Below, one piece after another: positions 8,810 to 17,765 of a stretch of DNA of 64,000 bases. Every line of letters begins with the position of its first letter. Position 1 is the stretch's first letter. Both the position numbers and the translations under genes were made by a program. A model generated the notes under the pieces. It did no database searches. It had not been told where the DNA came from and saw only the letters and a list, made by a program, of their open reading frames with translations. The stretch is from Candidatus Amulumruptor caecigallinarius (lineage in GTDB: Bacteria; Bacteroidota; Bacteroidia; Bacteroidales; Muribaculaceae), in contig CALUMU010000002.1 of NCBI GenBank assembly GCA_944321825.1, positions 62,001-126,000 on the forward strand, in the 5' to 3' direction.

Positions 8810-9485
8810 TCAACGACTGATTTCTTTGCTCTATGTGGTCTACTACCCCGTCACGGAGATACACAATCTTGTCACAATCTGCTGCAAGGGACTCATCATG
8901 GGTCACAATGGCAAACGAAGCACCCATATCGCGACGTATGTCAAAAAACAACCGGTGAAGCTCCGCCCTGTTGTGAGAGTCGAGGCTCCCAGTAGGTTCA
9001 TCAGCAAGGATAATCGACGGATTATTCATCAAAGCCCTTGCTACAGCACCCCGCTGGCACTCGCCCCCCGATAGCTGTGCCGGACGGTGGGACAGGCGGT
9101 GGGAAATGCCAAGATAATCACACAGGTATCTCGCCCTATCCATAGCCTCCTTGACAGAAACTCCACGGATAAGGGCAGGCATGATGACATTTTCTATCAA
9201 TGAAAATTCCGGCAACAGCTGATGGAACTGGAATACGAATCCGATATTCCGGTTACGTAACGACGACAGCTTCCTGTCAGACAACCCGAATACAGAAGTC
9301 CCGTCATATTTCACCTCGCCGCTATCGGGACGGTCAAGCGCACCTATTATCTGAAGCAAAGTCGTCTTACCAGCTCCGCTCGGCCCGACTATGGCGGTAA
9401 TCTCCGAATCTGATAATGAAATGCTTACATTATCAAGGACCCGAAGCGAGCCATAAGACTTGGATATGTCGATTGCTTCAATCAT
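8787..9485 (-). CDS. ABC transporter ATP-binding protein, LolD/MacB type
   Basis: A 232-residue ATPase with Walker A GPSGAGKTTLL, Q-loop FVFQFHQLL, signature LSGGECQRGAVARAL, Walker B IILADEPTGSLD and H-loop VTHD. Spacing and the EPTGSLD form place it with the LolD/MacB/FtsE group that works with FtsX-like permeases in lipoprotein release or envelope transport. No permease gene lies beside it, so the partner must be elsewhere. It is the first gene of the string with the NigD-like lipoprotein and manA, with a TAAATTTG box 40 bases upstream of its start. Confidence 0.92.
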   Translation of the reverse strand: MIEAIDISKSYGSLRVLDNVSISLSDSEITAIVGPSGAGKTTLLQIIGALDRPDSGEVKYDGTSVFGLSDRKLSSLRNRNIGFVFQFHQLLPEFSLIENVIMPALIRGVSVKEAMDRARYLCDYLGISHRLSHRPAQLSGGECQRGAVARALMNNPSIILADEPTGSLDSHNRAELHRLFFDIRRDMGASFAIVTHDESLAADCDKIVYLRDGVVDHIEQRNQSLNGKESDI

Positions 9486-9524
9486 GATGTGGCTATTGCG
9501 TCAATCATAAGGTGAGTAAGTATG

Positions 9525-9532
9525 CAAATTTA
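9525..9532 (-). promoter_or_regulatory. -7 box (TAAATTTG) for the ABC ATPase gene
   Basis: Minus-strand TAAATTTG lies 40 bases upstream of the ABC ATPase start at 9485 in the divergent gap to the DUF3467 gene. No clear -33 TTTG is visible at the usual spacing, so this is a single-element match. Confidence 0.4.
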
Positions 9533-9605
9533 GCTTTTTATTAGGAAATCTTGTATTTTAAACCTGAAAAATCCGCCGGCAGGCGGATATTATACGGATA
9601 ATGAC

Positions 9606-9613
9606 TAAATTTG
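9606..9613 (+). promoter_or_regulatory. -7 box (TAAATTTG) for the DUF3467-cysS unit
   Basis: Plus-strand TAAATTTG lies 65 bases before the DUF3467 start at 9678. A short perfect hairpin (ATCCGCC, loop GGCA, GGCGGAT; 9571-9588) lies just upstream of it. No clear -33 element. Confidence 0.4.
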
Positions 9614-9677
9614 CATTAACAAGTCAAATATGACTGACAACCTATTTAAATTTTATCAATCTTAAAACATCACCAAT

Positions 9678-10010
9678 ATGGCAGAGAACAAACAAAAAGA
9701 AATCAAGATAGAGCTCACTCCTGAGATAGCCAACGGCCACTATGCCAATCTGGCTGTCATCTCGCACTCCGGCAACGAATTTTTCATGGACTTCATATCC
9801 GTAGCTCCCAATATGCCCCAGGCAAAGGTGCAGAGCCGCATCATTATGACCCCCGAAAACGCAAAAAACCTCATGTTTGCCTTGACCGACAACATCAAGA
9901 AATATGAAGCCAATTTCGGTGTCATCCAACAGAAAACACCTCAAAACGCCCCTCAAAACGGCAATAACGGAGAGATACCCAACCCGTTCATGATGGGAGG
10001 AAAAGCTTGA
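9678..10010 (+). CDS. DUF3467 family protein
   Basis: A 110-residue acidic cytoplasmic protein. The segments [33 protein letters not shown] and [17 protein letters not shown] are the conserved core of DUF3467, a small family found across bacteria and often next to RNA polymerase or other core genes in Bacteroidota. The last 30 residues are a Gln/Asn/Pro-rich tail. Function is unknown. Its stop is only four bases from cysS, so the two are co-transcribed. Confidence 0.88.
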   Translation: MAENKQKEIKIELTPEIANGHYANLAVISHSGNEFFMDFISVAPNMPQAKVQSRIIMTPENAKNLMFALTDNIKKYEANFGVIQQKTPQNAPQNGNNGEIPNPFMMGGKA

Positions 10011-10014
10011 TCTA

Positions 10015-11493
10015 ATGGAGCTTTACAATACACTCACCCGCACAAAACAGGTTTTTAAGCCTCTGCACGAAGGGCGCGTAGGCATGTACGTCTGCGGTCC
10101 GACAGTCTATGGCGACGGCCATCTGGGACATGCGCGTCCGGCTATCACATTCGACGTATTGTTCCGCTACCTGCTGCACCAAGGGTATAAAGTCAGGTAC
10201 GTGCGCAACATCACCGACGTAGGGCATCTTGAGCATGATGCCGACGACGGCGAAGACAAAATCGCCAAGAAAGCACGGCTCGAGCAGCTTGAACCCATGG
10301 AAGTGGTGCAGCACTATCTGACGCGCTACCACAAGGCCATGGAGAAGCTCAATGTACTCCCTCCCTCCATCGAGCCACATGCATCGGGCCACATCATAGA
10401 GCAGATAGAGTATATCAAGAAGATACTCGAAAGCGGATATGCTTACGAGAGCAACGGCTCGGTGTACTTCGATGTGCCTAAGTACAACCGCGAACACCCT
10501 TACGGCAAGCTGTCAGGACGAAATATCGACGAACTTCTCGCCACCACACGCGCTTTGGACGGACAGGACGAAAAGCACAACCCGGCAGATTTCGCGCTCT
10601 GGAAAAAAGCCTCGCCTGTGCACATCATGCACTGGCCATCACCGTGGAGCGAGGGATTTCCCGGTTGGCATCTTGAATGTTCGACCATGAGCGAGAAGTA
10701 TCTCGGCCAACAGTTCGACATACATGGCGGAGGAATGGATTTGATGTTTCCGCATCATGAATGTGAGATAGCGCAGTCGGTGGCCCATAACGGCGAGGAC
10801 AGTGTGAAATATTGGATGCACAACAATATGATCACTATCAACGGCAAAAAGATGGGTAAATCGCTCGGCAATTTCATCACGCTTGACGAGTTTTTCAACG
10901 GAAGACATCCGTTGCTCACCCAGGCATACTCGCCTATGACCATACGCTTCTTCATACTGCAGGCCCACTACCGTGGCACTGTCGACTTCAGCAATGAAGC
11001 ACTGCAAGGGGCCGAGAAGGCGCTGCAACGTATGAACGAAGGCTACAAGCGCCTACAGTCACTTAAGCCGTCGGACACTTCCACAGTCAGTGTTGCCGGC
11101 ATCAAAGAGGCTTGTTACGAAGCTATGGACGACGACCTCAATACCCCGATGGTCATAGCGCAGCTCTTCGACCTGTGCAAAATCATAAACCAGGTCAACG
11201 ACGGAAAGGCTACAGCTACACAGGCCGACATCGATGCGATGAAAGAGATTATGGACACTTTCCTTATCGACATCCTCGGCATCCGCCCGGAGATGGCTGC
11301 AAAGTCAGACAGCACCGATGCCGGCGCAAAAATGAAGCCATTTGAAGATGCTGTCGACCTCCTTCTGGAGATGCGAGCCAAGGCCAAAGCATCAAAAGAC
11401 TGGGCTACCGCAGATGCCCTGCGCGACAAGATGAGCGCGATAGGCTTCAACGTCAAAGACACAAAGGACGGCTTCGAATGGTCTCTGAAATAA
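10015..11493 (+). CDS. cysS: cysteinyl-tRNA synthetase
   Basis: CysRS charges tRNA-Cys. The 492-residue class I synthetase has the HIGH-like motif GDGHLGHAR after CGPTVYGD, the KMSKS motif KMGKSLGN, and zinc ligands from [15 protein letters not shown] and FPHHECE. The anticodon-binding helical part with DDLNTP and LADxLR-type [10 protein letters not shown] is intact at the end. Length is normal. It starts four bases after the DUF3467 gene and ends just before a strong two-way hairpin. Confidence 0.97.
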   Translation: MELYNTLTRTKQVFKPLHEGRVGMYVCGPTVYGDGHLGHARPAITFDVLFRYLLHQGYKVRYVRNITDVGHLEHDADDGEDKIAKKARLEQLEPMEVVQHYLTRYHKAMEKLNVLPPSIEPHASGHIIEQIEYIKKILESGYAYESNGSVYFDVPKYNREHPYGKLSGRNIDELLATTRALDGQDEKHNPADFALWKKASPVHIMHWPSPWSEGFPGWHLECSTMSEKYLGQQFDIHGGGMDLMFPHHECEIAQSVAHNGEDSVKYWMHNNMITINGKKMGKSLGNFITLDEFFNGRHPLLTQAYSPMTIRFFILQAHYRGTVDFSNEALQGAEKALQRMNEGYKRLQSLKPSDTSTVSVAGIKEACYEAMDDDLNTPMVIAQLFDLCKIINQVNDGKATATQADIDAMKEIMDTFLIDILGIRPEMAAKSDSTDAGAKMKPFEDAVDLLLEMRAKAKASKDWATADALRDKMSAIGFNVKDTKDGFEWSLK

Positions 11494-11555
11494 CCACGTA
11501 ACAAACACCTAACAGGCTTCTTATTTCGAGCAAGCACAATAATCTGTCGCAATAC

Positions 11556-11594
11556 AAGCCGGGCTGCATAACTTCTCATTATGCAGCCCGGCTT
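11556..11594. terminator. bidirectional terminator between cysS and ugd
   Basis: A perfect 16-bp inverted repeat, AAGCCGGGCTGCATAA (11556-11571) and its complement (11579-11594), with a 7-base loop, followed on plus by GATTTTATTA. It lies in the 133-base gap between two convergent genes, as expected for a shared terminator. Confidence 0.85.
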
Positions 11595-11626
11595 GATTTT
11601 ATTACGATTTTCAGGCGATAGCTTTT

Positions 11627-12949
11627 TCAAGCGATGCCTATCGAGGAATACGTAAATCCGTTTTCCCTGACCTCTGCGACATCATAGATATTACGGCCGT
11701 CAATGATAACATGGTTCCTCATAAGCCTATGCAGTGCGCTCCATGATGGCATACGGAATATCTTCCACTCGGTGAGCAGCAGAAGAGCATCAGCGTCAAG
11801 CACCGCATCATACATATCCGTAGCATACCGAATGGGGCTATCGGCTCCGAATCGGCGGCGGCACTCGTCCATAGCCACCGGGTCATATACGGACACCTGG
11901 CATCCGCTCTCAAGCAGTCGATCTATCACCACCAACGATGTCGCCTCACGCATATCATCCGTTTCGGGTTTGAATGACAATCCCCAGACAGCAATTTTTT
12001 TCCCGGCAAGGTCGTGATTGAAGAGGTTCGAGAGTTTGTCATAAACACGTAGTTTCTGCGACTCGTTAACCTCCTCAACCGCTTTAAGGACCTTCATCTC
12101 ATATCCGAGCTTTTCAGCTGTCTTGACAAGAGCTTTGACATCTTTAGGGAAACAGCTACCGCCGTATCCACAGCCGGGATACAGGAATTTAGACCCGATA
12201 CGTGTGTCTGACCCGATGCCTTTACGAACCATGTTGACATCAGCGCCTACCAGCTCGCAAAGGTTCGCTATATCGTTCATGAAAGATATGCGTGTAGCAA
12301 GCATAGAGTTGGCCGCATATTTAATCATCTCCGCAGACGGTATGTCGGTAAAGATGACACGGAAGTTATTAAGCAGGAACGGACGATACAGTCGCTCCAT
12401 CAGAGCTCGTGCATGTTCGCTTTCGACACCGACAACCACGCGGTCAGGACTCATGAAATCCTTGATGGCATTTCCCTCTTTGAGAAACTCGGGATTGGAT
12501 GCAATATCAAACGGCACATCGATGCCACGCTTCTGAAGTTCAGCCTTGATGACCTCTTTGACTTTCTTAGCGGTGCCGACAGGTACCGTCGACTTCGTCA
12601 CCAAGATGGTGTACTTGTTTATCAAGCTGCCAAACTGACGGGCAACGTCAAGCACATACTGCAAATCTGCCGAACCGTCTTCGTCTGGAGGTGTACCTAC
12701 GGCACTGAACACCATAGATACATCGTCGATACAAGAAGCCAAATCAGTAGTGAAATGCAACCGGCCCTCACGGACATTGCGAAGCACCATCTCCTTGAGA
12801 CCAGGCTCATAAATAGGTATATTGCCTTGGGAAAGTTCGCGTATCTTAAGTTCGTCAATGTCCACACACGTCACATCGGCACCCATCTCGGAAAAACATG
12901 TACCCGAAACCAATCCGACATAACCAGTACCGACGATTGCTATATTCAT
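11627..12949 (-). CDS. ugd: UDP-glucose 6-dehydrogenase
   Basis: Ugd oxidises UDP-glucose twice to UDP-glucuronate, a precursor for acidic capsule or exopolysaccharide. The 440 residues show the NAD-binding start IAIVGTGYVGLVSG, FSAVGTPP, the TKSTVPVGT segment, the hinge helix and the catalytic cysteine at about 266 in GYGGSCFPKD, then the C-terminal domain with KIAVWGLSFKPETDDMR. All key residues are present. It is the last gene after wza-like and wzc-like genes, 43 bases from the latter, so it probably supplies the sugar nucleotide for the polymer they export. Confidence 0.96.
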   Translation of the reverse strand: MNIAIVGTGYVGLVSGTCFSEMGADVTCVDIDELKIRELSQGNIPIYEPGLKEMVLRNVREGRLHFTTDLASCIDDVSMVFSAVGTPPDEDGSADLQYVLDVARQFGSLINKYTILVTKSTVPVGTAKKVKEVIKAELQKRGIDVPFDIASNPEFLKEGNAIKDFMSPDRVVVGVESEHARALMERLYRPFLLNNFRVIFTDIPSAEMIKYAANSMLATRISFMNDIANLCELVGADVNMVRKGIGSDTRIGSKFLYPGCGYGGSCFPKDVKALVKTAEKLGYEMKVLKAVEEVNESQKLRVYDKLSNLFNHDLAGKKIAVWGLSFKPETDDMREATSLVVIDRLLESGCQVSVYDPVAMDECRRRFGADSPIRYATDMYDAVLDADALLLLTEWKIFRMPSWSALHRLMRNHVIIDGRNIYDVAEVRENGFTYSSIGIA

Positions 12950-12992
12950 CTATATAACGCTATAATATAAATACTGTCTAACCTTGACCAAA

Positions 12993-15350
12993 TCAGAATA
13001 TACCGAAACGTTTCTTCTTCTTTTTATCATGGTCGTAACCGTAACCATAACCGTAGCCGTAGCCCATCTTGATTTCCACGCCATTGACAACCAGCACCAT
13101 CTTGGGCAGACGGTTAGCCGCAAAGATACTGTTGGCATACTTAAGGTCTTTGGTAAGCGTGTAATTAACACGGCACACATAAAGCGTGGCATCCGCGAGC
13201 TTGGCAAATGAGAACGAATCGCTGACAGCCCCGACAGGAGCAGAGTCAATTACTACATAATCATAGTGTTCACGAGCCCATTCAATCAAAGCAGCAACCT
13301 TAGGCGACGACAACAGTTCAGCAGGATTAGGCGGGATCGGGCCAGCCGTAATTATGTCAAGATTATCATTATCAGGCATATGGTTTATAAGCATGTCTAT
13401 GGTAATCTCATCATTGGCTACATATTGAGTCAGTCCCCACTTTGGTTGTATGCCGAAATACTCTGCAAGACGTGGCTTGCGGATATCGGCTCCGATAATC
13501 AGAGTCCTCTTTTTAAGCAAAGCGAATGAACAAGCAAGGTTTGTGGATATGAAGCTCTTACCTTCGCCTGATTTAGAAGATGTAACCAGAAGCACCTTAT
13601 GCGAGGAATCAGTCAAAACAAAACCAAGGTTAGAACGCATGAGCCTGAACAACTCGGCCGAAGAGCTGGATGCATTGTTACCGACTACAATATGATTACC
13701 TGATTTGCTCTCGCATATCTCGCCGATTACCGGCATTTCAGATATTCTTTCAGCCTCGGCTTTTGTACTGAATTTCAGTTTCAGCTGCATCAACAGATAA
13801 ATCAGGCAAAGAGGTATCATGACACCAATAAAAACAGCACCCATCAGAGCCTTTTTCAACCCGATACCAATCGGGTCGGAATAAACGAATGCGTTATCCA
13901 CGATATCAGCCCGTGACACTGCGTTTGAAATATTGAGTTCGGTCTCTTCGCGAAGCTGTAGCAGATACATGTACAGACCTTCCTGCACGGTCTGATGTCG
14001 TTTGATATTGACATATGTCCGTTCGTCAGCAGGGAGTTGGTTGAGACGGCCGAGAGTAGCATTGTTTTCGTTACGGAGATTTGCTACTATTATTTTCTGG
14101 CTGTTGTAGCTCTTGTTGAGCGAAAGTGCTATATTTTCTCTAAGCGCGTCAAGCTGCTCCTCAATGTTGCGAAGCGCGATATTATTGCCCTTGGCGTTAT
14201 TAGTAAGCGTAACCCGCTGCAGTACCAGAGCATTATATTCCTGGATTCCCTTGTTGTCAATCGAGCTGTTAGCATCGTTGGTGCTGTTGATGACAGGTAT
14301 GAGATTATACTTGTTTTCCGGGTCGGCAATAAACGTCCTTGCCAGATTGATAATCTCCAGCTGTGTCTCTGCCTCAAGCAACTGTTTCTGCACCTCCCCC
14401 ATCTTGGTAAGCGCGAAAGAGGCATCGGCAGCAATATCGGTCAGCTGATTTTCTTTCTTGAATTTTTCAATGTTGCTTTCGCTGGACGCAAGTTCGTCAT
14501 TGATCATCCTCAATCGTTCGTTGACAAAGTCAAGTGTACGTTGCTGCTGAACCCTTTTACGAGCAATCTCCTGTGACTGATAAGCCTCTATCAGATTATC
14601 CAGCAGCTGACATGCAAAATTAGGGTCGGTTGACTTGTATGATAGGGAAATCCTATTGGATTTACGTGATGGAATCGAAATCGCCACCTCTGAGCGGTAC
14701 CATTCGGTAACAGCTCCATATGGCGAATAGACAATATTTTCTTTAAGAGATTTTTCAGGGTTATATTCGTCGGTCTTGTCGATTATAAACTGACCGTATG
14801 CAGTCTTTAGCGATACCGGGAAAGAGCTTACTTCAACCTCGCCTATGACAGTGTTGTCTTTTAGCTCTTTAGCGGTGATTTCAATATCCTTTGCGCCTTT
14901 TCCTACCTTGACTTTAAACAGCAGAGAAGTCGAAATGGTATCAGCTATGGCTGGATCTGCAACTAATTTGAGTGGCGATGTCAACGGTGCCGATACCGTC
15001 TTGAGCAGATTTTTCTTGACATAATAGCCCACATTGAGCTGCATGTCTCTCACGACCTGGTTCATCACCGAGTAGGACGAAATGAACGAAAGCTCGTCAT
15101 CCACTTCCATTGACTGTAGGCTACCTATCCCGAGATCAAAATTGGATGCAATGCTGCCGAGAGAACTTTTCTCCGGGCGCACCATTATATTCGCTTCTAC
15201 CACAAACTGCGGCGACTTTCGGTAGGCGTAAAGCAGACCTATCGCAGAACAAAACAAAATTGATATTGCAAACCACCACCAATGTATACGGCACTGGCTC
15301 AATATAGCTTCGTAGTCAAAAACGTTAGATGACTTGGGGGCGTTTTCCAT
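12993..15350 (-). CDS. wzc: polysaccharide co-polymerase / tyrosine autokinase (Wzc-like)
   Basis: Inner-membrane chain-length and export regulator of exopolysaccharide. From the ATG at 15350 the protein has 785 residues: a first TM (WWWFAISILFCSAIG), a long periplasmic part with coiled coils (about 250-450), a second TM (ALMGAVFIGVMIPLCLIYLL), then a cytosolic BY-kinase with Walker A SKSGEGKSF, Walker A' IIGADIRKP (Gly where many have Asp) and Walker B YDYVVIDSAP. The C-terminus is GYGYGYGYGYDHD followed by a lysine run, a tyrosine cluster for autophosphorylation. A longer frame exists upstream from a TTG, but it would overlap the wza-like stop and lacks conserved sequence, so the ATG is preferred. 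Confidence 0.92.
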   Translation of the reverse strand: MENAPKSSNVFDYEAILSQCRIHWWWFAISILFCSAIGLLYAYRKSPQFVVEANIMVRPEKSSLGSIASNFDLGIGSLQSMEVDDELSFISSYSVMNQVVRDMQLNVGYYVKKNLLKTVSAPLTSPLKLVADPAIADTISTSLLFKVKVGKGAKDIEITAKELKDNTVIGEVEVSSFPVSLKTAYGQFIIDKTDEYNPEKSLKENIVYSPYGAVTEWYRSEVAISIPSRKSNRISLSYKSTDPNFACQLLDNLIEAYQSQEIARKRVQQQRTLDFVNERLRMINDELASSESNIEKFKKENQLTDIAADASFALTKMGEVQKQLLEAETQLEIINLARTFIADPENKYNLIPVINSTNDANSSIDNKGIQEYNALVLQRVTLTNNAKGNNIALRNIEEQLDALRENIALSLNKSYNSQKIIVANLRNENNATLGRLNQLPADERTYVNIKRHQTVQEGLYMYLLQLREETELNISNAVSRADIVDNAFVYSDPIGIGLKKALMGAVFIGVMIPLCLIYLLMQLKLKFSTKAEAERISEMPVIGEICESKSGNHIVVGNNASSSSAELFRLMRSNLGFVLTDSSHKVLLVTSSKSGEGKSFISTNLACSFALLKKRTLIIGADIRKPRLAEYFGIQPKWGLTQYVANDEITIDMLINHMPDNDNLDIITAGPIPPNPAELLSSPKVAALIEWAREHYDYVVIDSAPVGAVSDSFSFAKLADATLYVCRVNYTLTKDLKYANSIFAANRLPKMVLVVNGVEIKMGYGYGYGYGYDHDKKKKKRFGIF
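13033..13068 (-). repeat. hexamer repeat encoding the Gly-Tyr tail of the tyrosine kinase
   Basis: The plus strand reads gtaacc gtaacc ataacc gtagcc gtagcc, a degenerate 6-base tandem repeat of Gly-Tyr codons near the 3' end of the wzc-like gene. Codons alternate TAC/TAT and GGC/GGT, so it is not a pure repeat. Copy number sets the number of tyrosines in the tail. Edges are approximate. Confidence 0.6.
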
Positions 15351-15384
15351 GAAAACGGAATTAATTATATATGTATTTATGGGA

Positions 15385-16200
15385 TTATCGAGTAAGCGCA
15401 ATCACAAGCGACGCTACTACAGACACTGCACTTACAACCGTAGATATAACTGATATCTTGTAAGAACTGTACTGGTTATAACGCGCATTCTCCTTGCGAA
15501 TCGCGTTAGGTTCAACATATACCACATCATTTTGCTGCAGATAAAAATAAGGAGAAGACAGCGTGGACACATCATTAAGATTTATGGTATGATAGGTGCG
15601 TTTCCCGTTTTCTTCGCGTATAAGCAGCACATTGCTCCGCTCGCCATACGGAGTAAGGTCGCCGGCACCGGCTATTGCATCTAAGATAGAGAAACGCTCC
15701 CGGGAGATACTCTGGCTACCGGGACGGGCGACCTCGCCCAAAACGTTGATCCTGAAATTGACCAGTTCGACCTTCACAAGAGCGTCAGCCACATCTTTTT
15801 CCACCTCTTTCTGGATGACCGCAGCCAACTGGGTGGTCTCCAGCCCTGCGGCATGAATAGTGCCGATAACCGGCAGGGTAATATCTCCCTGCGGATTGAC
15901 GATATATGTTGCTATCTTCGGCTGAGTAGACATCTGGAGAGAGCCGAGCATACCCGGATTGCTCAACGGCAAGTTATAGGGAGCCGTAGCGTCGGGTATC
16001 AACGAAGTTATGGTTATGAACAACTCATCGCCAGGCTCTATCTTCACCATATAATTATCCGTAGGGATAGATGGGGCGGGAATGGAGTCCCTGTTGGTAA
16101 AATATGTGAGGGTCGTCTTCTGCTTGCTGCCACATCCCGTAAGGACAGTGAGCATGATAAGCAAACTCAGGGTAGAGAATAAGTTCTTTTTAAGATTCAT
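15385..16200 (-). CDS. wza: polysaccharide export lipoprotein (Wza-like)
   Basis: Outer-membrane export channel subunit for the exopolysaccharide. The reading frame is open far upstream, but the conserved protein starts at ATG 16200 (MNLKKNLF; an in-frame ATG at 16209 is an alternative), giving 271 residues. A signal peptide ends in lipobox LTGC (Cys about 23). Then follow the Poly_export domain (MVKIEPGDELFITI through VNPQGDITLPVIGTI) and an SLBB-like domain (VNFRINVLGEVARPG, GDLTPYGE, NDVVYVEP). The last 20 residues form one hydrophobic helix, as in Bacteroidota Wza proteins. It is the first gene of wza-wzc-ugd, preceded by a good promoter at 16303-16336. Confidence 0.93.
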   Translation of the reverse strand: MNLKKNLFSTLSLLIMLTVLTGCGSKQKTTLTYFTNRDSIPAPSIPTDNYMVKIEPGDELFITITSLIPDATAPYNLPLSNPGMLGSLQMSTQPKIATYIVNPQGDITLPVIGTIHAAGLETTQLAAVIQKEVEKDVADALVKVELVNFRINVLGEVARPGSQSISRERFSILDAIAGAGDLTPYGERSNVLLIREENGKRTYHTINLNDVSTLSSPYFYLQQNDVVYVEPNAIRKENARYNQYSSYKISVISTVVSAVSVVASLVIALTR

Positions 16201-16302
16201 ACTGCGCATGTCGAGCATACCTATCACTGAGTGATGAGCGTCGTGTGTATTAAAATTGGTTATTCTATATCTCAATAAAAGCGTGTATACAAAATGTAAC
16301 TG

Positions 16303-16336
16303 CAAATTTAGACAAATAATAAGTCGTGTACAAGTG
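16303..16336 (-). promoter_or_regulatory. Bacteroidota promoter for the wza-wzc-ugd operon
   Basis: Minus strand: -33 element CACTTG (16331-16336), a 20-base spacer, and -7 box TAAATTTG (16303-16310). Both elements and their spacing fit the Bacteroidota consensus TTTG / TAnnTTTG. Transcription would begin about 95 bases before the wza start. Confidence 0.65.
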
Positions 16337-16471
16337 TGTAACGCTATTTTATTCCGTATTATTGCATCGTGCATCCAAAAACGTCCCTGCCCCCAGACAC
16401 AAATACGCCGGCTACCTCGGCAATTACGATGGCGATGGTGTCCATTTTCATGGATTTTCACTAAATTTGCA

Positions 16472-16479
16472 ATCCGATT
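16472..16479 (+). promoter_or_regulatory. -7 box (TAAATTTG) for the glycosyltransferase
   Basis: Plus-strand TAAATTTG, 63 bases ahead of the glycosyltransferase ATG. No matching -33 TTTG is evident. Confidence 0.4.
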
Positions 16480-16534
16480 TTGCAAGCCATGCTTTGGCCT
16501 TAATTTGTAAAGGCGCAATATATCAACAACATAG

Positions 16535-17725
16535 ATGTTTTCATTAGATTTCCCCATATTTGTCTACGCTCTTGCAGCGTCATCCACAATAAGTGCGCTG
16601 CTGTTTGCCTTGATGACATTCGGCAAGCTCAAGAGGGTCATGCGCCGCTCCCTGACCGACGGCAAGCTGTCGATGCCCAAGGATGAAGCATTCCCCTCCG
16701 TATCCATCATAGTGCATGACGATGCCAGAGCCTGGAATCTGATAGAGCTGCTTCCCCGGCTGCTGGAACAGGATTATCCCGCAGAGACGGAGGTAATCGT
16801 GGTCAATGACGGCTCTAAAAGCGCAGCCGAGGAGGTTATCGCACGCCTTGAAGGCCGTTACTCCAATCTCTACATGACATTCCTGCCAGAGCAGTCGCGC
16901 AATCTCAGCCGGCGCAAATTGGCCGTAATGCTCGGTGTCAAAGCTGCAAGATACGATATGGTCATACTGATAGGCGGAAACTGCATGGTCGACTCGCCGA
17001 TGTGGCTCAGAGCCATGATGCGCCACGCCACACGCGGCAAACAGCTCATTATCGGCTGGGCATATCCGTCGCTAACCCCCAACCCTCAAAACGTCCGTAC
17101 TTCCGGCGGCCGCTGCAGGTCGTTCGACATCATACGCACCGCTATACAATACCTTGCATGGGGTGCCGCACGCCATCCATGGAGGGCTAACGGGAACAAT
17201 CTGGCTTTCTCACGCGAATTATTTTACAACAACCGAGGATACGCATCTACTCTGAACCTGATGCGCGGCGACGACGACATCTGGATAAAAGAGGTAGCCA
17301 CCAAAGACAACTGTGCCGTAGAACTGTCACCCGAATCGATGATAGCGGTGATGGATGACGACCAAGTCACTACCCACAGGCTTGACAAGCTCAGTCATGA
17401 ATTCACGTCACGCCGACCCGGCCGTGCCGCCCGATGGACTTCAGCTCTTGCATCATGGGCGTGGTGGGGATGGATGGCCAGTGGAGCGGCATGTGCCATA
17501 TACGGTATGCCGTCGCTCATTCCGCTCATTTACGTAGCTGTGATTTCATTGGTGCTGTGCATCCCCTACATGGTAAGGTGGCGCAGAGTGTCATCGCGCC
17601 TGCACGGACGCAAACTGTTTCTGCTCGTGCCTTGGTTCACGACATGGCATCCTCTGTATGCCTTGCTCTACAAATTGCGGAGCCTATCTCGCCGTAGAGA
17701 AAATTATACAGCCGGACGTCTGTAA
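16535..17725 (+). CDS. membrane-bound family 2 glycosyltransferase
   Basis: A 396-residue GT-A glycosyltransferase with an N-terminal membrane helix (about 7-28), a catalytic domain starting PSVSIIVHDD with VVNDGSKS (90-95), and two or more C-terminal helices (about 305-360). The acceptor-side acid motif is RGDDDIW (244-250), and a RAARW (297-301) stands where Q/RxxRW is expected. The place of the metal-binding DxD reads IGGNC (146-150), so the usual aspartates are missing. It is divergent from the wza-wzc-ugd operon and likely adds a sugar to the same polymer, but donor and acceptor are unknown. It converges with dnaG, 40 bases from its end. Confidence 0.85.
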   Translation: MFSLDFPIFVYALAASSTISALLFALMTFGKLKRVMRRSLTDGKLSMPKDEAFPSVSIIVHDDARAWNLIELLPRLLEQDYPAETEVIVVNDGSKSAAEEVIARLEGRYSNLYMTFLPEQSRNLSRRKLAVMLGVKAARYDMVILIGGNCMVDSPMWLRAMMRHATRGKQLIIGWAYPSLTPNPQNVRTSGGRCRSFDIIRTAIQYLAWGAARHPWRANGNNLAFSRELFYNNRGYASTLNLMRGDDDIWIKEVATKDNCAVELSPESMIAVMDDDQVTTHRLDKLSHEFTSRRPGRAARWTSALASWAWWGWMASGAACAIYGMPSLIPLIYVAVISLVLCIPYMVRWRRVSSRLHGRKLFLLVPWFTTWHPLYALLYKLRSLSRRRENYTAGRL

Positions 17726-17765
17726 GAGCCATATACATTATGTGGTCCGAAGCCGCATCAGTCAC

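Larger units (their letters stand above)
16201..16534. other. intergenic divergent promoter region
   Basis: A 334-base gap between the wza-like gene (minus) and the glycosyltransferase (plus). It holds a well-formed minus promoter (16303-16336) and a plus TAAATTTG box at 16472-16479. The long upstream extension of the wza frame across this gap has no family similarity and is read as non-coding. No RNA gene or repeat seen. Confidence 0.7.

Noticed and set aside
15351-15401. TTG-started extension of the wzc-like gene
   Set aside because: It would overlap the wza-like stop and adds residues not seen in the family; the ATG at 15350 suffices.
16201-16557. N-terminal extension of the wza-like frame
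   Set aside because: The extension lacks export features and crosses the promoter; the lipoprotein signal starts at 16200.
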